Below are positions 1-8,201 of a stretch of DNA of 23,536 bases, in pieces (within the stretch, counting starts at the first letter, position 1; every line of letters begins with the position of its first letter). The DNA is from UBA11524 sp045132495. GTDB lineage: Bacteria > Bacillota > Clostridia > Christensenellales > Aristaeellaceae. The translations under genes were made by a program, and so were the position numbers. The stretch lies in assembly GCA_045132495.1 (NCBI GenBank), contig JBGUSK010000016.1, forward strand, positions 1-23,536. The letters run 5' to 3'. The notes beneath the pieces were generated by a model that saw nothing but the letters and a program-made list of their open reading frames with translations, searched no databases and was not told the DNA's origin.

Positions 1-112
1 TCAGAACCTCGACCAGGCTCTTCTCAGGAGCCTTCTTGGTGATTTCCTCGTAGGTCAGAACCGACATGAAGCGCCGGGCGGGCGAAGTCGGCTTGTAAAG
101 ACGAATAGCCAT
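1..112 (-). CDS. rplB: 50S ribosomal protein L2, N-terminal fragment
   Basis: Only the first 37 codons are inside the window; the gene continues beyond base 1. The translation begins MAIRLYKPTSPARRFMSV, the characteristic L2 start. L2 binds 23S rRNA near the peptidyl transferase centre of the large subunit. The start lies 18 bases after the L23 stop and a purine-rich ribosome binding site (AGGGAGG) precedes it, so it is the fifth gene of the S10 operon seen here. Identification rests on the N-terminal motif and on the invariant gene order. Confidence 0.95.
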   Translation of the reverse strand, partial: MAIRLYKPTSPARRFMSVLTYEEITKKAPEKSLVEVL

Positions 113-130
113 TTTCTTGTCCTCCCTTGC

Positions 131-436
131 TTACTCGGCCATGCCTTCGAAGAACTTGATGGGCTTAGAGTCCTTCTTCAGCGTGACGTAGGCCTTCTTG
201 ACTTCGGGGGTGCGGCCAGCAGTGCGGCCCTGGCGCTTGATCTTGCCCAGAGTGCGCAGGGTGTTGACCTTCTCGACCTTGACGCCGTCCTCAGCGAAGA
301 CAGCCTCAACGGCCTGCTTGATCTCGGTCTTGGTGGCATGCACGTCGACCTCGAAGATGTAACGCTTGTCAGCGATGCAGGTGTACGCCTTCTCGGTCAG
401 AACCGGACGGCGGATGATGTCGTGGGGATTCTTCAT
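131..436 (-). CDS. rplW: 50S ribosomal protein L23
   Basis: This 101-residue protein has the normal L23 length and begins MKNPHDIIRRPVLTEKAY, with the family's 'I(I/L)xPxxTEK' start. L23 sits at the exit of the peptide tunnel and docks trigger factor and SRP. The central basic loop (GKIKRQGRTAGRTPEVKKAYV, split by a few residues from the N-terminal strand) matches the rRNA-binding extension. Its ATG shares one base with the L4 stop codon (TAATG), which implies translational coupling inside the S10 operon. Confidence 0.97.
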   Translation of the reverse strand: MKNPHDIIRRPVLTEKAYTCIADKRYIFEVDVHATKTEIKQAVEAVFAEDGVKVEKVNTLRTLGKIKRQGRTAGRTPEVKKAYVTLKKDSKPIKFFEGMAE

Positions 437-1059
437 TATGCGTACACCTCCTCAACCAGCGCCAGCGCAGCCTTGGTCAGGATCAGCTTGTTGGCGTTCA
501 GGATATCGTAGACGTTCAGGGTGTTAACGTAGGTGGTGGCAGCCTCAGCCAGGTTGGCAGTGGCGCGGACCACGTTCTCCTCGCGCTCGGGCAGAACGAC
601 CAGAGCCTTCTTCTCGGCGTTCAGGTTCTTCAGAACCTTCGCCATCAGCTTGGTCTTGCCTTCGGCCAGGTTGATCTCGTCCACAACGACGATCTCGCCA
701 GCGTTCAGCTTGGAGGTCATCGCGGACTTAAAGGCCAGGCGGCGAACCTTCTTGGGCACCGCGATGTAGTAATCGCGGGGCTTGGGAGCGAACACGACGC
801 CGCCGTGGGTGAACTGGGGAGCACGGTTGCCATGGTGACGAGCATTGCCGGTGCCCTTCTGACGGTAGATCTTACGACCACCGCCGCGGACCTCGGTGCG
901 GGTCTTGGCACTCTGGGTGCCCTGGCGCTGAGCGGCCAGGTAGGAACGGACGACCAGATGCATGGCGGCCTCGTTGATAGAGGAAGCGAAAATCGCGTCG
1001 CTCAGTTCAACCTCGCCAATGGCCGCGCCTTCCATATTGTAAAGAGCAGTCTTAGCCAT
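436..1059 (-). CDS. rplD: 50S ribosomal protein L4
   Basis: This 207-residue protein matches the usual L4 length. The long basic tunnel loop is visible around residues 45-90 (TRTEVRGGGRKIYRQKGTGN), the part that lines the peptide exit tunnel. In gamma-proteobacteria L4 also represses its own operon by binding the S10 leader. Whether that occurs here cannot be told from sequence, but the long structured leader upstream of rpsJ makes some form of autoregulation possible. It starts 22 bases after the L3 stop with a good ribosome binding site (GAGGAAAG). Confidence 0.97.
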   Translation of the reverse strand: MAKTALYNMEGAAIGEVELSDAIFASSINEAAMHLVVRSYLAAQRQGTQSAKTRTEVRGGGRKIYRQKGTGNARHHGNRAPQFTHGGVVFAPKPRDYYIAVPKKVRRLAFKSAMTSKLNAGEIVVVDEINLAEGKTKLMAKVLKNLNAEKKALVVLPEREENVVRATANLAEAATTYVNTLNVYDILNANKLILTKAALALVEEVYA

Positions 1060-1081
1060 TGTTACTTTCCTCCTCGCGGCA

Positions 1082-1720
1082 TCACTTGACGGTGTCGCGG
1101 ATGATCAGCAGACCCTTGTTGGCGCCGGGCACAGCACCCTTGACCAGCAGCAGGTTGCGCTCCACATCCACAGAGACAACTTCCAGGTTCTGAACAGTCA
1201 CGCGGTCGACGCCGTAGTGGCCAGCCATGTGCTTGTTCTTGAAAACACGGGAAGGATCAGAGTTAGCGGACAGGGAACCCACGCCACGGTGATACTTGGA
1301 GCCGTGCGCCATGGGGCCGGTGTGCTGGTTCCAGCGCTGGATGGCGCCGGTGTAGCCGTGGCCCTTGGAGGTGCCGGTCACGTCGATCTTGTCGCCAGCA
1401 GCGAACTGCTCGACGGTGATCACGTCGCCAACCTTGTAGCCGGAGCAGTCATCGAAGCGGAACTCGCGCAGGACGCGCTTGGCCTCGACGCCAGCCTTCT
1501 TGTAGTGGCCCAGCTCAGCCTTGGTGTGGAGCTTCTCGGCGCGCTTCTCGGTCATCTCGCCGAAGCCCACCTGGACGGCAGTGTAGCCATCAGTCTCAAC
1601 GGTCTTGGTCTGCACGACGGTGCAGGGGCCAGCCTCGATCACGGTGACCGGAACAAGACGGCCATCTTCGGTGAAGATCTGCGTCATGCCGATCTTCTTA
1701 CCCACGATCGCTTTCTTCAT
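1082..1720 (-). CDS. rplC: 50S ribosomal protein L3
   Basis: The 212-residue protein begins MKKAIVGKKIGMTQIFTEDG, the conserved L3 N terminus. It contains the central GHGYTGAIQRW and HGSKYHRGVGS segments that reach the peptidyl transferase centre. L3 is one of the two assembly initiators of the large subunit. The gene is 18 bases downstream of rpsJ and lies in the same transcription unit. Confidence 0.97.
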   Translation of the reverse strand: MKKAIVGKKIGMTQIFTEDGRLVPVTVIEAGPCTVVQTKTVETDGYTAVQVGFGEMTEKRAEKLHTKAELGHYKKAGVEAKRVLREFRFDDCSGYKVGDVITVEQFAAGDKIDVTGTSKGHGYTGAIQRWNQHTGPMAHGSKYHRGVGSLSANSDPSRVFKNKHMAGHYGVDRVTVQNLEVVSVDVERNLLLVKGAVPGANKGLLIIRDTVK

Positions 1721-1738
1721 TGTTTCGTTCCTCCTGCC

Positions 1739-2047
1739 TTACAGCTTCATTTCGATTTCGACACCAGCAGGAAGTTCGAGCTTCGACATGGCGTCCACGG
1801 TCTTGGGGCTCGCGTTGATGATGTCGATCAGTCGCTTGTGGGTGCGACGCTCGAACTGCTCGCGGCTGTCCTTGTACTTGTGGGTAGCGCGCAGGATGGT
1901 CACGATCTCCTTCTCAGTGGGGAGCGGGATCGGGCCCGACACGCGGGCGCCAGTGCGCTTGGCAGCCTCGACGATCCGCTCAGCGGACTGGTCGATCAGG
2001 GTGTGCTCATAGCTCTTGAGCTTGATGCGGATTTTCTGGATGGCCAT
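1739..2047 (-). CDS. rpsJ: 30S ribosomal protein S10
   Basis: The 102-residue protein (MAIQKIRIKLKSYEHTLIDQ) is full-length S10. It carries the GPIPLPTEKE loop seen in all bacterial S10 proteins. S10 is part of the 30S head and, as NusE, also takes part in transcription antitermination. A strong ribosome binding site (AGGAGGT, seven bases before the ATG) precedes it. It is the first gene of the operon: a structured leader of about 160 bases and a sigma-A-type promoter lie directly upstream. Confidence 0.98.
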   Translation of the reverse strand: MAIQKIRIKLKSYEHTLIDQSAERIVEAAKRTGARVSGPIPLPTEKEIVTILRATHKYKDSREQFERRTHKRLIDIINASPKTVDAMSKLELPAGVEIEMKL

Positions 2048-2207
2048 TGATTTACCTCCTATTTCGTCTCGCTGACGCCGTCACGGTTCTCACTGCAGGT
2101 GCAAGACCCGCCGCGCCGCAAGTCCGTCGCCCGATTGACGGGCTGGTCCATGATAATTACCCGCCTGGCCTGGCGGCAACTTACCACTTCATCCCTAAAC
2201 AGACAAC
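2048..2207 (-). promoter_or_regulatory. S10 operon leader with hairpins and a possible small ORF
   Basis: This is the transcribed leader between the predicted start site (about 2207) and rpsJ. On the minus strand it can form a CCGCC/GGCGG hairpin at 2161-2176 and a GCCCG/CGGGC hairpin near 2127-2141, followed by a very GC-rich stretch. A 30-codon ORF runs from an ATG at 2151 to a TAG at 2059, where the stop overlaps the rpsJ ribosome binding site. It lacks a clear ribosome binding site of its own. Role in regulation is inference. Confidence 0.45.
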
Positions 2208-2213
2208 AGACAC

Positions 2214-2242
2214 ATTATACAGTATCTCTCCGAATAAATCAA
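2214..2242 (-). promoter_or_regulatory. Promoter of the S10 ribosomal protein operon
   Basis: On the minus strand a -35 box TTGATT (2242-2237) is followed after exactly 17 bases by a perfect -10 box TATAAT (2219-2214). The predicted start site is near 2207, about 160 bases before rpsJ. Confidence 0.75.
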
Positions 2243-2638
2243 GAGGTTTTTCGCATCTTTTTTTAAAAATTTTCAAGTTTTTTTGCCCCTTAGACCCTCA
2301 AAACACGCTGTTTCCGGCCTTTTCCATCATTTGCGTATATACACGTCCTCCGGCGTATCTATATTTCAGAATGTAAACGCTTTCCTTTGTCATCCGTTCT
2401 CTGTTTTGTTAACATTCTTTGTTCAACCCCTTGATTTTCCTGTGTTTGCGTCATATTTTATGCACACGTTTATGGGTGTATCCTTCCTTGTGTCTCATTA
2501 TCCGACCATCATCTCCTTTTGCGACACGCCCACACACGTGTGCATGTCTCCTGAATTTTTAGATTTCCACGCCCAAGCAGGACATTGTGCTTTTTTGACG
2601 AATTATATCACAATCGGTGTACAAAGGGAGGACGTTCA
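2243..2638. other. AT-rich intergenic region between S10 operon and exported protein
   Basis: About 400 bases with no convincing gene. The first part is unusually T-rich on the plus strand (runs of T near 2258-2285), typical of an UP-like region behind a ribosomal promoter. A perfect 10-base palindrome CACACGTGTG lies at 2533-2542. A TTGACG box at 2595-2600 followed by a poor -10 (TGTACA) could drive the gene at 2639, but support is weak. Confidence 0.4.
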
Positions 2639-3610
2639 ATGCGCCGTTTGTTCGTGTTTCTGCTGATCATTATGCTTCTGCCCGTTTCTTCCCTGTGCGA
2701 AAGCGGAGCTGAACGGCTCGCCAACCTTGATATCCTCAGCCAGCGTGATTCCAGGGTCGCCGGCAGAGAGTACTACTATAAAGGAATGCTTTTCCACATT
2801 GCAGGCTGCAAGCCCGCATCTGTGACCAACGCGTTCATGGCCCTGCTTGGCTCCTCCGAGACTGACGCTCCCCGTCTTCTGATGGAGCTGCGAAAAACCT
2901 TCAGCTATAACCCCTCCGACGAGGAAGCCGGCATCGAACTCACGAAGATGCCCGAATATCTGCGCAATCCCCGCAAGGATGCTGTTCTGCTCCGCAGCAT
3001 GCTCCGCCAGGTCACCAGCATCGATTACATCGACGCCGCCCGTCAAAGCGTTGAACCCGCCTACATTCTGGCCCGCTATCCATCCAACCGGGACGCTCAC
3101 CCGTTGATTATCCGGGATATGTATATTGAAGACAACTGGAGCTGGCTGGTTGAATTGGCCGCCGAGCTTTGCCGCCGCGGATACCCCGACGCCCGGATCG
3201 CGCTTTGTGCCGCCAGTGTCGGCACGGAGGATATGGATGGGCCTTTTCGCAGCGGCAAGGGCGGTCATTATGTCGCTATTTACCTCCAGGCTGGCGAGTT
3301 CCACCAGGAGGGCACCGTGTACCTCCTCGATTCCCTCCCCCGTGCCCTGGAGGGCGATATATACGGATTCCTAAAACACTACCCATCACAATACGCTTTT
3401 GTTTCCGAGCAGAAGAAGCCCTTTGCCCAAACCTACAACGTGACCCGCCTTCAGGATCCAGTTCTTCAGCTCAAGCTGAAACCCGCCGAGCTGGACAAGC
3501 TGAACAGAATTCCCCTTTCTCATAAAGCCGCCCGCAACAAGCTGCGCACCACACAATGCGAAGCGCTGATGCTCTTTCACCGCGCCTATTTCCTGCTGTA
3601 CCTCCCCTGA
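2639..3610 (+). CDS. Exported C39-like cysteine peptidase-fold protein
   Basis: The start ATG at 2639 is chosen because GGGAGG lies just upstream and the protein then begins with a signal peptide (MRRLFVFLLIIMLLPVSS, residues 1-18, ending SLC-E; a lipoprotein Cys20 is possible but the lipobox is poor). The 323-residue product has GCKPASVTNAFMALLG around residues 56-71. This matches the 'GCGPAS' motif of C39-type papain-fold peptidases, with candidate catalytic Cys57. A GGHYVAIYL motif supplies His210 and YLLDS supplies Asp231. It may cleave or bind peptides outside the membrane; substrate unknown. It is a single plus-strand gene ending in a strong terminator. Family placement is by motif only. 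Confidence 0.65.
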   Translation: MRRLFVFLLIIMLLPVSSLCESGAERLANLDILSQRDSRVAGREYYYKGMLFHIAGCKPASVTNAFMALLGSSETDAPRLLMELRKTFSYNPSDEEAGIELTKMPEYLRNPRKDAVLLRSMLRQVTSIDYIDAARQSVEPAYILARYPSNRDAHPLIIRDMYIEDNWSWLVELAAELCRRGYPDARIALCAASVGTEDMDGPFRSGKGGHYVAIYLQAGEFHQEGTVYLLDSLPRALEGDIYGFLKHYPSQYAFVSEQKKPFAQTYNVTRLQDPVLQLKLKPAELDKLNRIPLSHKAARNKLRTTQCEALMLFHRAYFLLYLP

Positions 3611-3621
3611 TATGCGCACGC

Positions 3622-3654
3622 AAAAGCAGCTGTCCACACAGGACAGCTGCTTTT
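3622..3654. terminator. Bidirectional intrinsic terminator
   Basis: A perfect 14-base stem (3622-3635 with 3641-3654) and a 5-base loop. The stem carries AAAA at one end and TTTT at the other, so it can end both the plus-strand peptidase-like gene and the minus-strand ABC-F operon whose last stop is at 3658. Confidence 0.9.
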
Positions 3655-3657
3655 ATG

Positions 3658-5562
3658 TTATTCTGTTTCCAGGGCTTCCCACTCCGCATAAAGCCGGTCG
3701 ATTTCATCCTTCTTCTGCTGATAAGCCTTGGCAAGCGCCGCGGCCTTCTCCGGGTCGGCATATGTTTCCGGATCAGCAAGTCGGGCTTCGATCTCCGCAG
3801 CTTCATCCTCGGCAGCCGCGATGGCCTTCTCCGCGTTTTGCAGAGCCAGCTTGCGTTCCTTGATCCGCTTCTCCTCCTCGCGGGACTTGCGCTTCTCCTT
3901 TTCCATCGCAGTACGGGTCATGCCAGCATATTCACTGTCAGGGGCCTGCTCGCGGTTGATCTTCTCAAAATAGTCATCGTAGTTGCCCAGATACTCCTTC
4001 ACGCCGGTGGTTTCCAGCACACAAACCTTGTCCGCAAAGCGGTTGATGAAGTAGCGGTCATGGCTGATGGCGAGGATCGTGCCCGGGAAATTCTCCAGCG
4101 CATCCTCCAGCACCTCTCGGGAATCCATGTCGAGGTGGTTGGTGGGCTCGTCCAAGAGGAGGACGTTGTCCTTGCGAAGCATCAGCTTCGTCAGGGCAAC
4201 GCGGCCTTTTTCGCCGCCGGAGAGGGTGTTGATGGGCATAAGCACCTCATCCCCGGTAAAGAGGAAGAGACCCAGCGCGCCGCGCACCTCGGTCTGATCC
4301 AGGCGGAAGAAGTCGTCCCAGACCTCGTCCAGCACAGTCTTTTCCTCATGCAGATGCGCCTGATGCTGGTCGTAGTAGCCCAGATCCACGCCCGCGCCGA
4401 AACGGATGGTACCCGCGTCCGGCTTCTGCTCGCCCACGATGCACTTGAACAGCGTCGATTTGCCCACGCCGTTGTCGCCGATGATGGCGATGCGGTCACC
4501 TGCCCGGACGTGCATCTTCACGCCTTCAAACAGCGTCCGGCCATCAAAGCCCTTGGACAATTCGTCGATCATCAGCACATCGTCGCCAGTGCGGCGGCGG
4601 GTTTCAAAGCGGAAGCGGATAGCGCTTTCATCCTGGGGCTTTTCCAGGCGCTCGATCTTTTCCAGACGCTTCTCACGGCTTTCCGCCAGCTTGATGGACT
4701 TTTCCCGGTTGAACTGGCGATATCTGGCGATGATGGCCTCCTGGCGGGCGATTTCCTTTTGCTGAAGCTCGTAGGCTTTCATGCGGATCTCGAAGCGCTC
4801 CGTTCGCTGGGCCATATAGGATGTATAATTGCCGTCATAGCATTCGGTCACGCCCAGCAGCAGCTCGCACATGCGGTCGCAGACGTGGTCCATGAAGTAG
4901 CGGTCATGGCTGATGAGCAGCACTGCGCCCTTGTAGGTGCGCAGATATTCCTCCAGCCAGGCGATGGACTTGAGGTCAAGGTGGTTGGTAGGCTCGTCCA
5001 GGAGGAGCAGGTCGGGCTCGGTCAGCAGCATGCGACCCAGGCACAGGCGGGTTCGCTCGCCGCCGGAAAGGAGGCTTGCCAGCTGATTCTGCTGCTCCTT
5101 ACGGAAACCCAGGCCTGCCAGCACGCCCTGCACAGTGGAGCGCCAGCCGTAGCCGTTGCGGCGCTCAAACTCCAGCGTCAGCGCGTCGTACTGGCTGCCC
5201 AGGCGGCTGAGGCGCACCATATCGTCGCCGCATTCCGCCATCTGCTCCTCCATCCGGCGGAGCTGCCTTTCCATTTCCACCACCGGTTCAAAAACGGATT
5301 CCAATTCCTCCAGTACCGTGCGGCCCTCGCCCACCTCGCCTTGCTGGGCAAGGTAACCAAGGCGGAGACCCTTCTGCATGGTGATCGTTCCGCCGTCAGA
5401 CATTTCCACACCGGCGATGATCTTCATCAGCGTGGACTTGCCGCAGCCATTCACGCCCACCAGACCCATTCGCTGGCCGTCCTGGAGGACAAGGGAGGCG
5501 TCCCGCAGCACCTCATTGGTGCCGAAGCTCTTCTGGACGCCCTGCAGGGAAAGGAGTATCAT
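3658..5562 (-). CDS. ABC-F family ATPase, YdiF-like
   Basis: A 634-residue soluble protein with two ATPase domains and no membrane segments. The first has Walker A GVNGCGKST (36-44), signature LSGGE (165-169) and Walker B LLLLDEP. The second has GDNGVGKST (362-370), LSGGE (447-451) and LLLDEP. The linker at about 240-310 corresponds to the P-site tRNA-interaction region of ABC-F proteins, and a charged coiled coil fills 552-634. ABC-F proteins bind the ribosomal E site and rescue stalled or drug-bound ribosomes. Length and coiled-coil tail resemble B. subtilis YdiF more than an antibiotic-resistance type, so a housekeeping role is more likely. It has a GGAGGG site and lies 15 bases after the CPBP gene in one operon. 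Confidence 0.88.
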   Translation of the reverse strand: MILLSLQGVQKSFGTNEVLRDASLVLQDGQRMGLVGVNGCGKSTLMKIIAGVEMSDGGTITMQKGLRLGYLAQQGEVGEGRTVLEELESVFEPVVEMERQLRRMEEQMAECGDDMVRLSRLGSQYDALTLEFERRNGYGWRSTVQGVLAGLGFRKEQQNQLASLLSGGERTRLCLGRMLLTEPDLLLLDEPTNHLDLKSIAWLEEYLRTYKGAVLLISHDRYFMDHVCDRMCELLLGVTECYDGNYTSYMAQRTERFEIRMKAYELQQKEIARQEAIIARYRQFNREKSIKLAESREKRLEKIERLEKPQDESAIRFRFETRRRTGDDVLMIDELSKGFDGRTLFEGVKMHVRAGDRIAIIGDNGVGKSTLFKCIVGEQKPDAGTIRFGAGVDLGYYDQHQAHLHEEKTVLDEVWDDFFRLDQTEVRGALGLFLFTGDEVLMPINTLSGGEKGRVALTKLMLRKDNVLLLDEPTNHLDMDSREVLEDALENFPGTILAISHDRYFINRFADKVCVLETTGVKEYLGNYDDYFEKINREQAPDSEYAGMTRTAMEKEKRKSREEEKRIKERKLALQNAEKAIAAAEDEAAEIEARLADPETYADPEKAAALAKAYQQKKDEIDRLYAEWEALETE

Positions 5563-5577
5563 GGTATCCCTCCGGTA

Positions 5578-6369
5578 TCAGATAAAATACAAAATCGCAA
5601 GTACAGCGACCGACGCTGCGGCGATCAGGCCATCCGCCCATTTCATCGGGGGATGCGCCACCTTCGGCTGCCGTACGCAGATATACGCTGACAGTGCGAG
5701 CAGCACCGCTCCGCACAGGAGGCTCCCCCACACAGGGATCGCGATCCAGTTCAGCGCGGTCAGGTTATAAACAAGGTGTGCCGCCATCGGGACTGCGATA
5801 TGCCCCGTACGGAGCATCAGCAGCGTCAGGAGCAGCGACACCGCCAGCAGGCTGGGGAGATTGGCGGCATTCCCGTGCATGAGGGCAAAGAGTCCCGCCG
5901 TCAGCAGAACAGCCGTCACACGGCGGCTGCCATCCAGCAGCCCAGTCAGCACCGCACCGCGGAAAAAAGCTTCCTCCATGATCGCCGGGATCACTGCCAG
6001 CGCCGCGATATACAGCATCGCCACGGGGACGCTGCCGGGCACAGGCATTGCATCAGGCGAAAGGCTCAGCCAGTTCTGCCATGCTGCATCCACCGGCGTC
6101 AGAGCAGCCCGGCTCAGCACAGCCGCTGCTGCAGCCATCATCAGCCCCGGCCAGACCGCTTTCGTCTTCGTCAGCCGGGCGCTCGTCCACGGGCGAAGCA
6201 GCCACGCGGGCACACCCAGCAAAAGGGTGCTCACCAGCATCCCAGCGATGCACTGGGGTGCCGGATCAACCGACACATCCGGCAGCATTGCAGCCAGCAG
6301 AATATCCAGCGGATGCATCAGCAGTGCCAACACCAGCATCATCAGGAGCACACGGCGTGTTTTGCTCAT
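5578..6369 (-). CDS. CPBP (CAAX/Abi) family intramembrane metalloprotease
   Basis: A 263-residue, very hydrophobic protein with about seven to eight membrane segments. The family's three motifs are visible: EExxxR at 132-137 (MEEAFFRG), FxxxH at 161-165 (FALMH) and HxxxN at 198-202 (AHLVYNL). CPBP members are membrane glutamyl-type metalloproteases. Bacterial ones process peptides or act in bacteriocin self-immunity, but no bacteriocin gene is nearby, so the substrate is unknown. The start overlaps the walJ stop by four bases (ATGA), showing translational coupling. Confidence 0.85.
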   Translation of the reverse strand: MSKTRRVLLMMLVLALLMHPLDILLAAMLPDVSVDPAPQCIAGMLVSTLLLGVPAWLLRPWTSARLTKTKAVWPGLMMAAAAAVLSRAALTPVDAAWQNWLSLSPDAMPVPGSVPVAMLYIAALAVIPAIMEEAFFRGAVLTGLLDGSRRVTAVLLTAGLFALMHGNAANLPSLLAVSLLLTLLMLRTGHIAVPMAAHLVYNLTALNWIAIPVWGSLLCGAVLLALSAYICVRQPKVAHPPMKWADGLIAAASVAVLAILYFI

Positions 6370-7175
6370 ACGCCCGCCTCCAGCGTGTAGACACTGCCCA
6401 CCTGATCGCGGCGGGCCACATCCAGGAAGAGGTCAACACCCAGGCGTACGCCCTCGCGCTGCATCCGTTCCTCATTGACCCGACGGGCCAGGGCGGGGGT
6501 GTTGTTCTCCCCGCTCAGGTGGCCGAGGATGACGTGCTGCGTGCCCGCATCCACCAGCTGGAGGAGCGCATCGGCGCAGGCGTCATTCGACAGGTGCCCG
6601 TGGTTGGACAGGATGCGCTGCTTCAGCCGCAGCGTGTAGTGATCGTTCATGCGGAGCATATCCGGGTCATGGTTGCTCTCCAGCAGCACCAGCGACGAAC
6701 CAGCCACCGCATCGCGCACGGTTCGGGGGAAAAAACCCAGATCCGTCGCCGTGGAAATGCTCACATTGCCGCCCCACAGGCGATACCCCACCGGGTCCGC
6801 TGCATCATGGGGAATGGAGAAGGGCACCACGCCGATGTCTCCCAGGTAGAAATCCGAGAAGGTATCAAAGGTGCGGCGGCAGCCCTCGGGCATCTTACCG
6901 ACCTTCTCATCCATTGCTTCCCAGGTGGCGGTGGTGGCGTAGACAGGCAGCTTGTACTTTCTGGCCAGCACGCCTACGCCAGCGATGTGGTCAGAGTGCT
7001 CATGGGTGACGAGCACGCCGTCCAGGGTTTTCGGGTCAACGCCGATCATGTCGAGGGCCTCGGCGATCATTTTGCCGGACTTGCCCGCATCGATCAGCAG
7101 ACGTGTCCCGCCGTACTGCACGAAGAGGGCATTGCCGCTCGACCCGGAGTACAGCGGGCAGAATATCATATCCAT
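6366..7175 (-). CDS. walJ: MBL-fold hydrolase WalJ/YycJ
   Basis: A 269-residue metallo-beta-lactamase-fold protein with the zinc motif HEHSDH at 58-63 and downstream ligands in the ESNHD and GHLSGENN segments. The N-terminal SGSSGNALFV and LGVLARKYKLPVYA stretches are highly typical of YycJ/WalJ. In Firmicutes WalJ is usually encoded beside the WalRK two-component genes and is linked to coordinating cell division with DNA replication. Here it stands apart from walRK and heads an operon with a CPBP protease and an ABC-F ATPase. The ribosome binding site AAAGGA is about 14 bases before the ATG, rather far, so the start is less certain than the family. Confidence 0.85.
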   Translation of the reverse strand: MDMIFCPLYSGSSGNALFVQYGGTRLLIDAGKSGKMIAEALDMIGVDPKTLDGVLVTHEHSDHIAGVGVLARKYKLPVYATTATWEAMDEKVGKMPEGCRRTFDTFSDFYLGDIGVVPFSIPHDAADPVGYRLWGGNVSISTATDLGFFPRTVRDAVAGSSLVLLESNHDPDMLRMNDHYTLRLKQRILSNHGHLSNDACADALLQLVDAGTQHVILGHLSGENNTPALARRVNEERMQREGVRLGVDLFLDVARRDQVGSVYTLEAGV

Positions 7176-7430
7176 ATATATGTAGGAAATCCTTTCGTAT
7201 ATGGGGATGAGCAGATGGGATTGCCCGGCTCCTTTGCGGCAGGTGCGGGCGTGGGCGAGCGGTTTCCGTGCGGCTGGGCGAGCTGTTTCGGCTGATCCGG
7301 TGGATCAGCGAAAGGCGCGTGGGGCTACTTCGCGCTGCGGCGCGGAGGTCTCCGACGGGCAGGGGCTAACGCCGCCCCTGCACCCGCGCAAGGGTCACAG
7401 ACCCTTGACCCTTTTTTGTCCCGTCCCTTG
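7176..7430. repeat. GC-rich intergenic block with consecutive hairpins
   Basis: No gene is supported here. Four hairpins stand in a row: TTTCGgCTGATCC with GGATCAGCGAAA (7286-7313, one bulged G), GCGC/GCGC (near 7332-7343), CAGGGGC/GCCCCTG (7360-7380) and AAGGGTC/GACCCTT (7390-7406), followed by T6 at 7411-7417. On the plus strand the last one reads as an intrinsic terminator, yet no plus-strand gene leads into it. The design resembles the interspersed GC-rich palindromic elements found between genes in gut Clostridia; only one copy is in this window. Confidence 0.45.
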
Positions 7431-8177
7431 TTAGATGTCCAGGTGTTTGGCGACACGCTCGGATTCAGGCGGCGGGGTCATATAATCCGCACCGAAGAGA
7501 ATCGTCAGCACCTCATCCCACTTGGCAGGGATCAGGCACTCCAGGCTTTCAAAGGGTACCTTGATCTTCTCCTCAAACTGCTCCGGATGCCAGATGTGCA
7601 TCATCAGCTCAAACGCACCGTTGGACATGCACAGATCGTTGCCCTCCTTCACAGAGGTGGACCACTTATCGTACATCTTCGCCTTCCACTGGGTTGAGAA
7701 GGGCAGACCCATGATGTGCGTACCGAACAGCAGAATCTTGTTCTTCCAGCTGAAGCGGCTGTAATCGACCTTCTTCTTCATCATGCCCTGCAGCATATGC
7801 AGCCGCAGGAACCACAGCTTGCGCTTGATGCCCGCTTCCGGCACAGGATCAAGGATAAAGAAATCCGTAAACGCCGCTGCCTTCTCCGGATCGCGGTTCA
7901 TGACGCGGGGCGTCCAGGTGTCCAGGTAGGTCAGCTCGAAGCGCCGGTCGCACTCCTTGGGATACACCACGCGGAACTTTTCGAAATTTGCGCGGGTCAT
8001 CAGCAGATCAACGTCGTCATCCCACGGGATGAAGCCCTTGTGGCGCACCGCGCCCAGGAGCGTACCGCACATCAGGTTATACTCAATGCCATGACGCTCG
8101 CACACGGCGATCACGTCCCGCAGCTGCTCGATCAGCTCAGCGTGGATCTCCGGGAGGGATAGCTTCTTTTCTTCCAC
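7431..8177 (-). CDS. LicD family nucleotidyl/phosphotransferase
   Basis: A 248-residue protein with the LicD core motif at residues 38-58: CGTLLGAVRHKGFIPWDDD, followed by VDLLM. The aspartates are the metal-binding residues of this nucleotidyltransferase-fold family. LicD proteins transfer phosphocholine or, in fungal-type relatives (fukutin), ribitol phosphate from CDP-linked donors onto cell-surface glycans. The acceptor here is presumably a teichoic-acid-like or other surface polymer made by the neighbouring sugar transferase. The start is GTG, with AGAAGGG seven bases upstream. It is the last gene of the parA-led operon. Confidence 0.88.
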   Translation of the reverse strand: MEEKKLSLPEIHAELIEQLRDVIAVCERHGIEYNLMCGTLLGAVRHKGFIPWDDDVDLLMTRANFEKFRVVYPKECDRRFELTYLDTWTPRVMNRDPEKAAAFTDFFILDPVPEAGIKRKLWFLRLHMLQGMMKKKVDYSRFSWKNKILLFGTHIMGLPFSTQWKAKMYDKWSTSVKEGNDLCMSNGAFELMMHIWHPEQFEEKIKVPFESLECLIPAKWDEVLTILFGADYMTPPPESERVAKHLDI

Positions 8178-8201
8178 GATTTGTCCCTTCTTTCGTTCTC
8201 G

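Noticed and set aside
1217..2050. A 277-codon plus-strand ORF across rplC and rpsJ
   Set aside because: It is a shadow of two ribosomal protein genes, with no domain or ribosome binding site.
2533..2542. Palindrome CACACGTGTG considered as a parS site
   Set aside because: Only the central CACGTG fits; the flanking bases of the parS consensus (GTTTCACGTGAAAC-type) are absent.
3556..5691. A 711-codon plus-strand ORF opposite the ABC-F gene
   Set aside because: It mirrors the codon structure of a well-supported minus-strand gene (high-GC shadow) and contains no recognisable domain.
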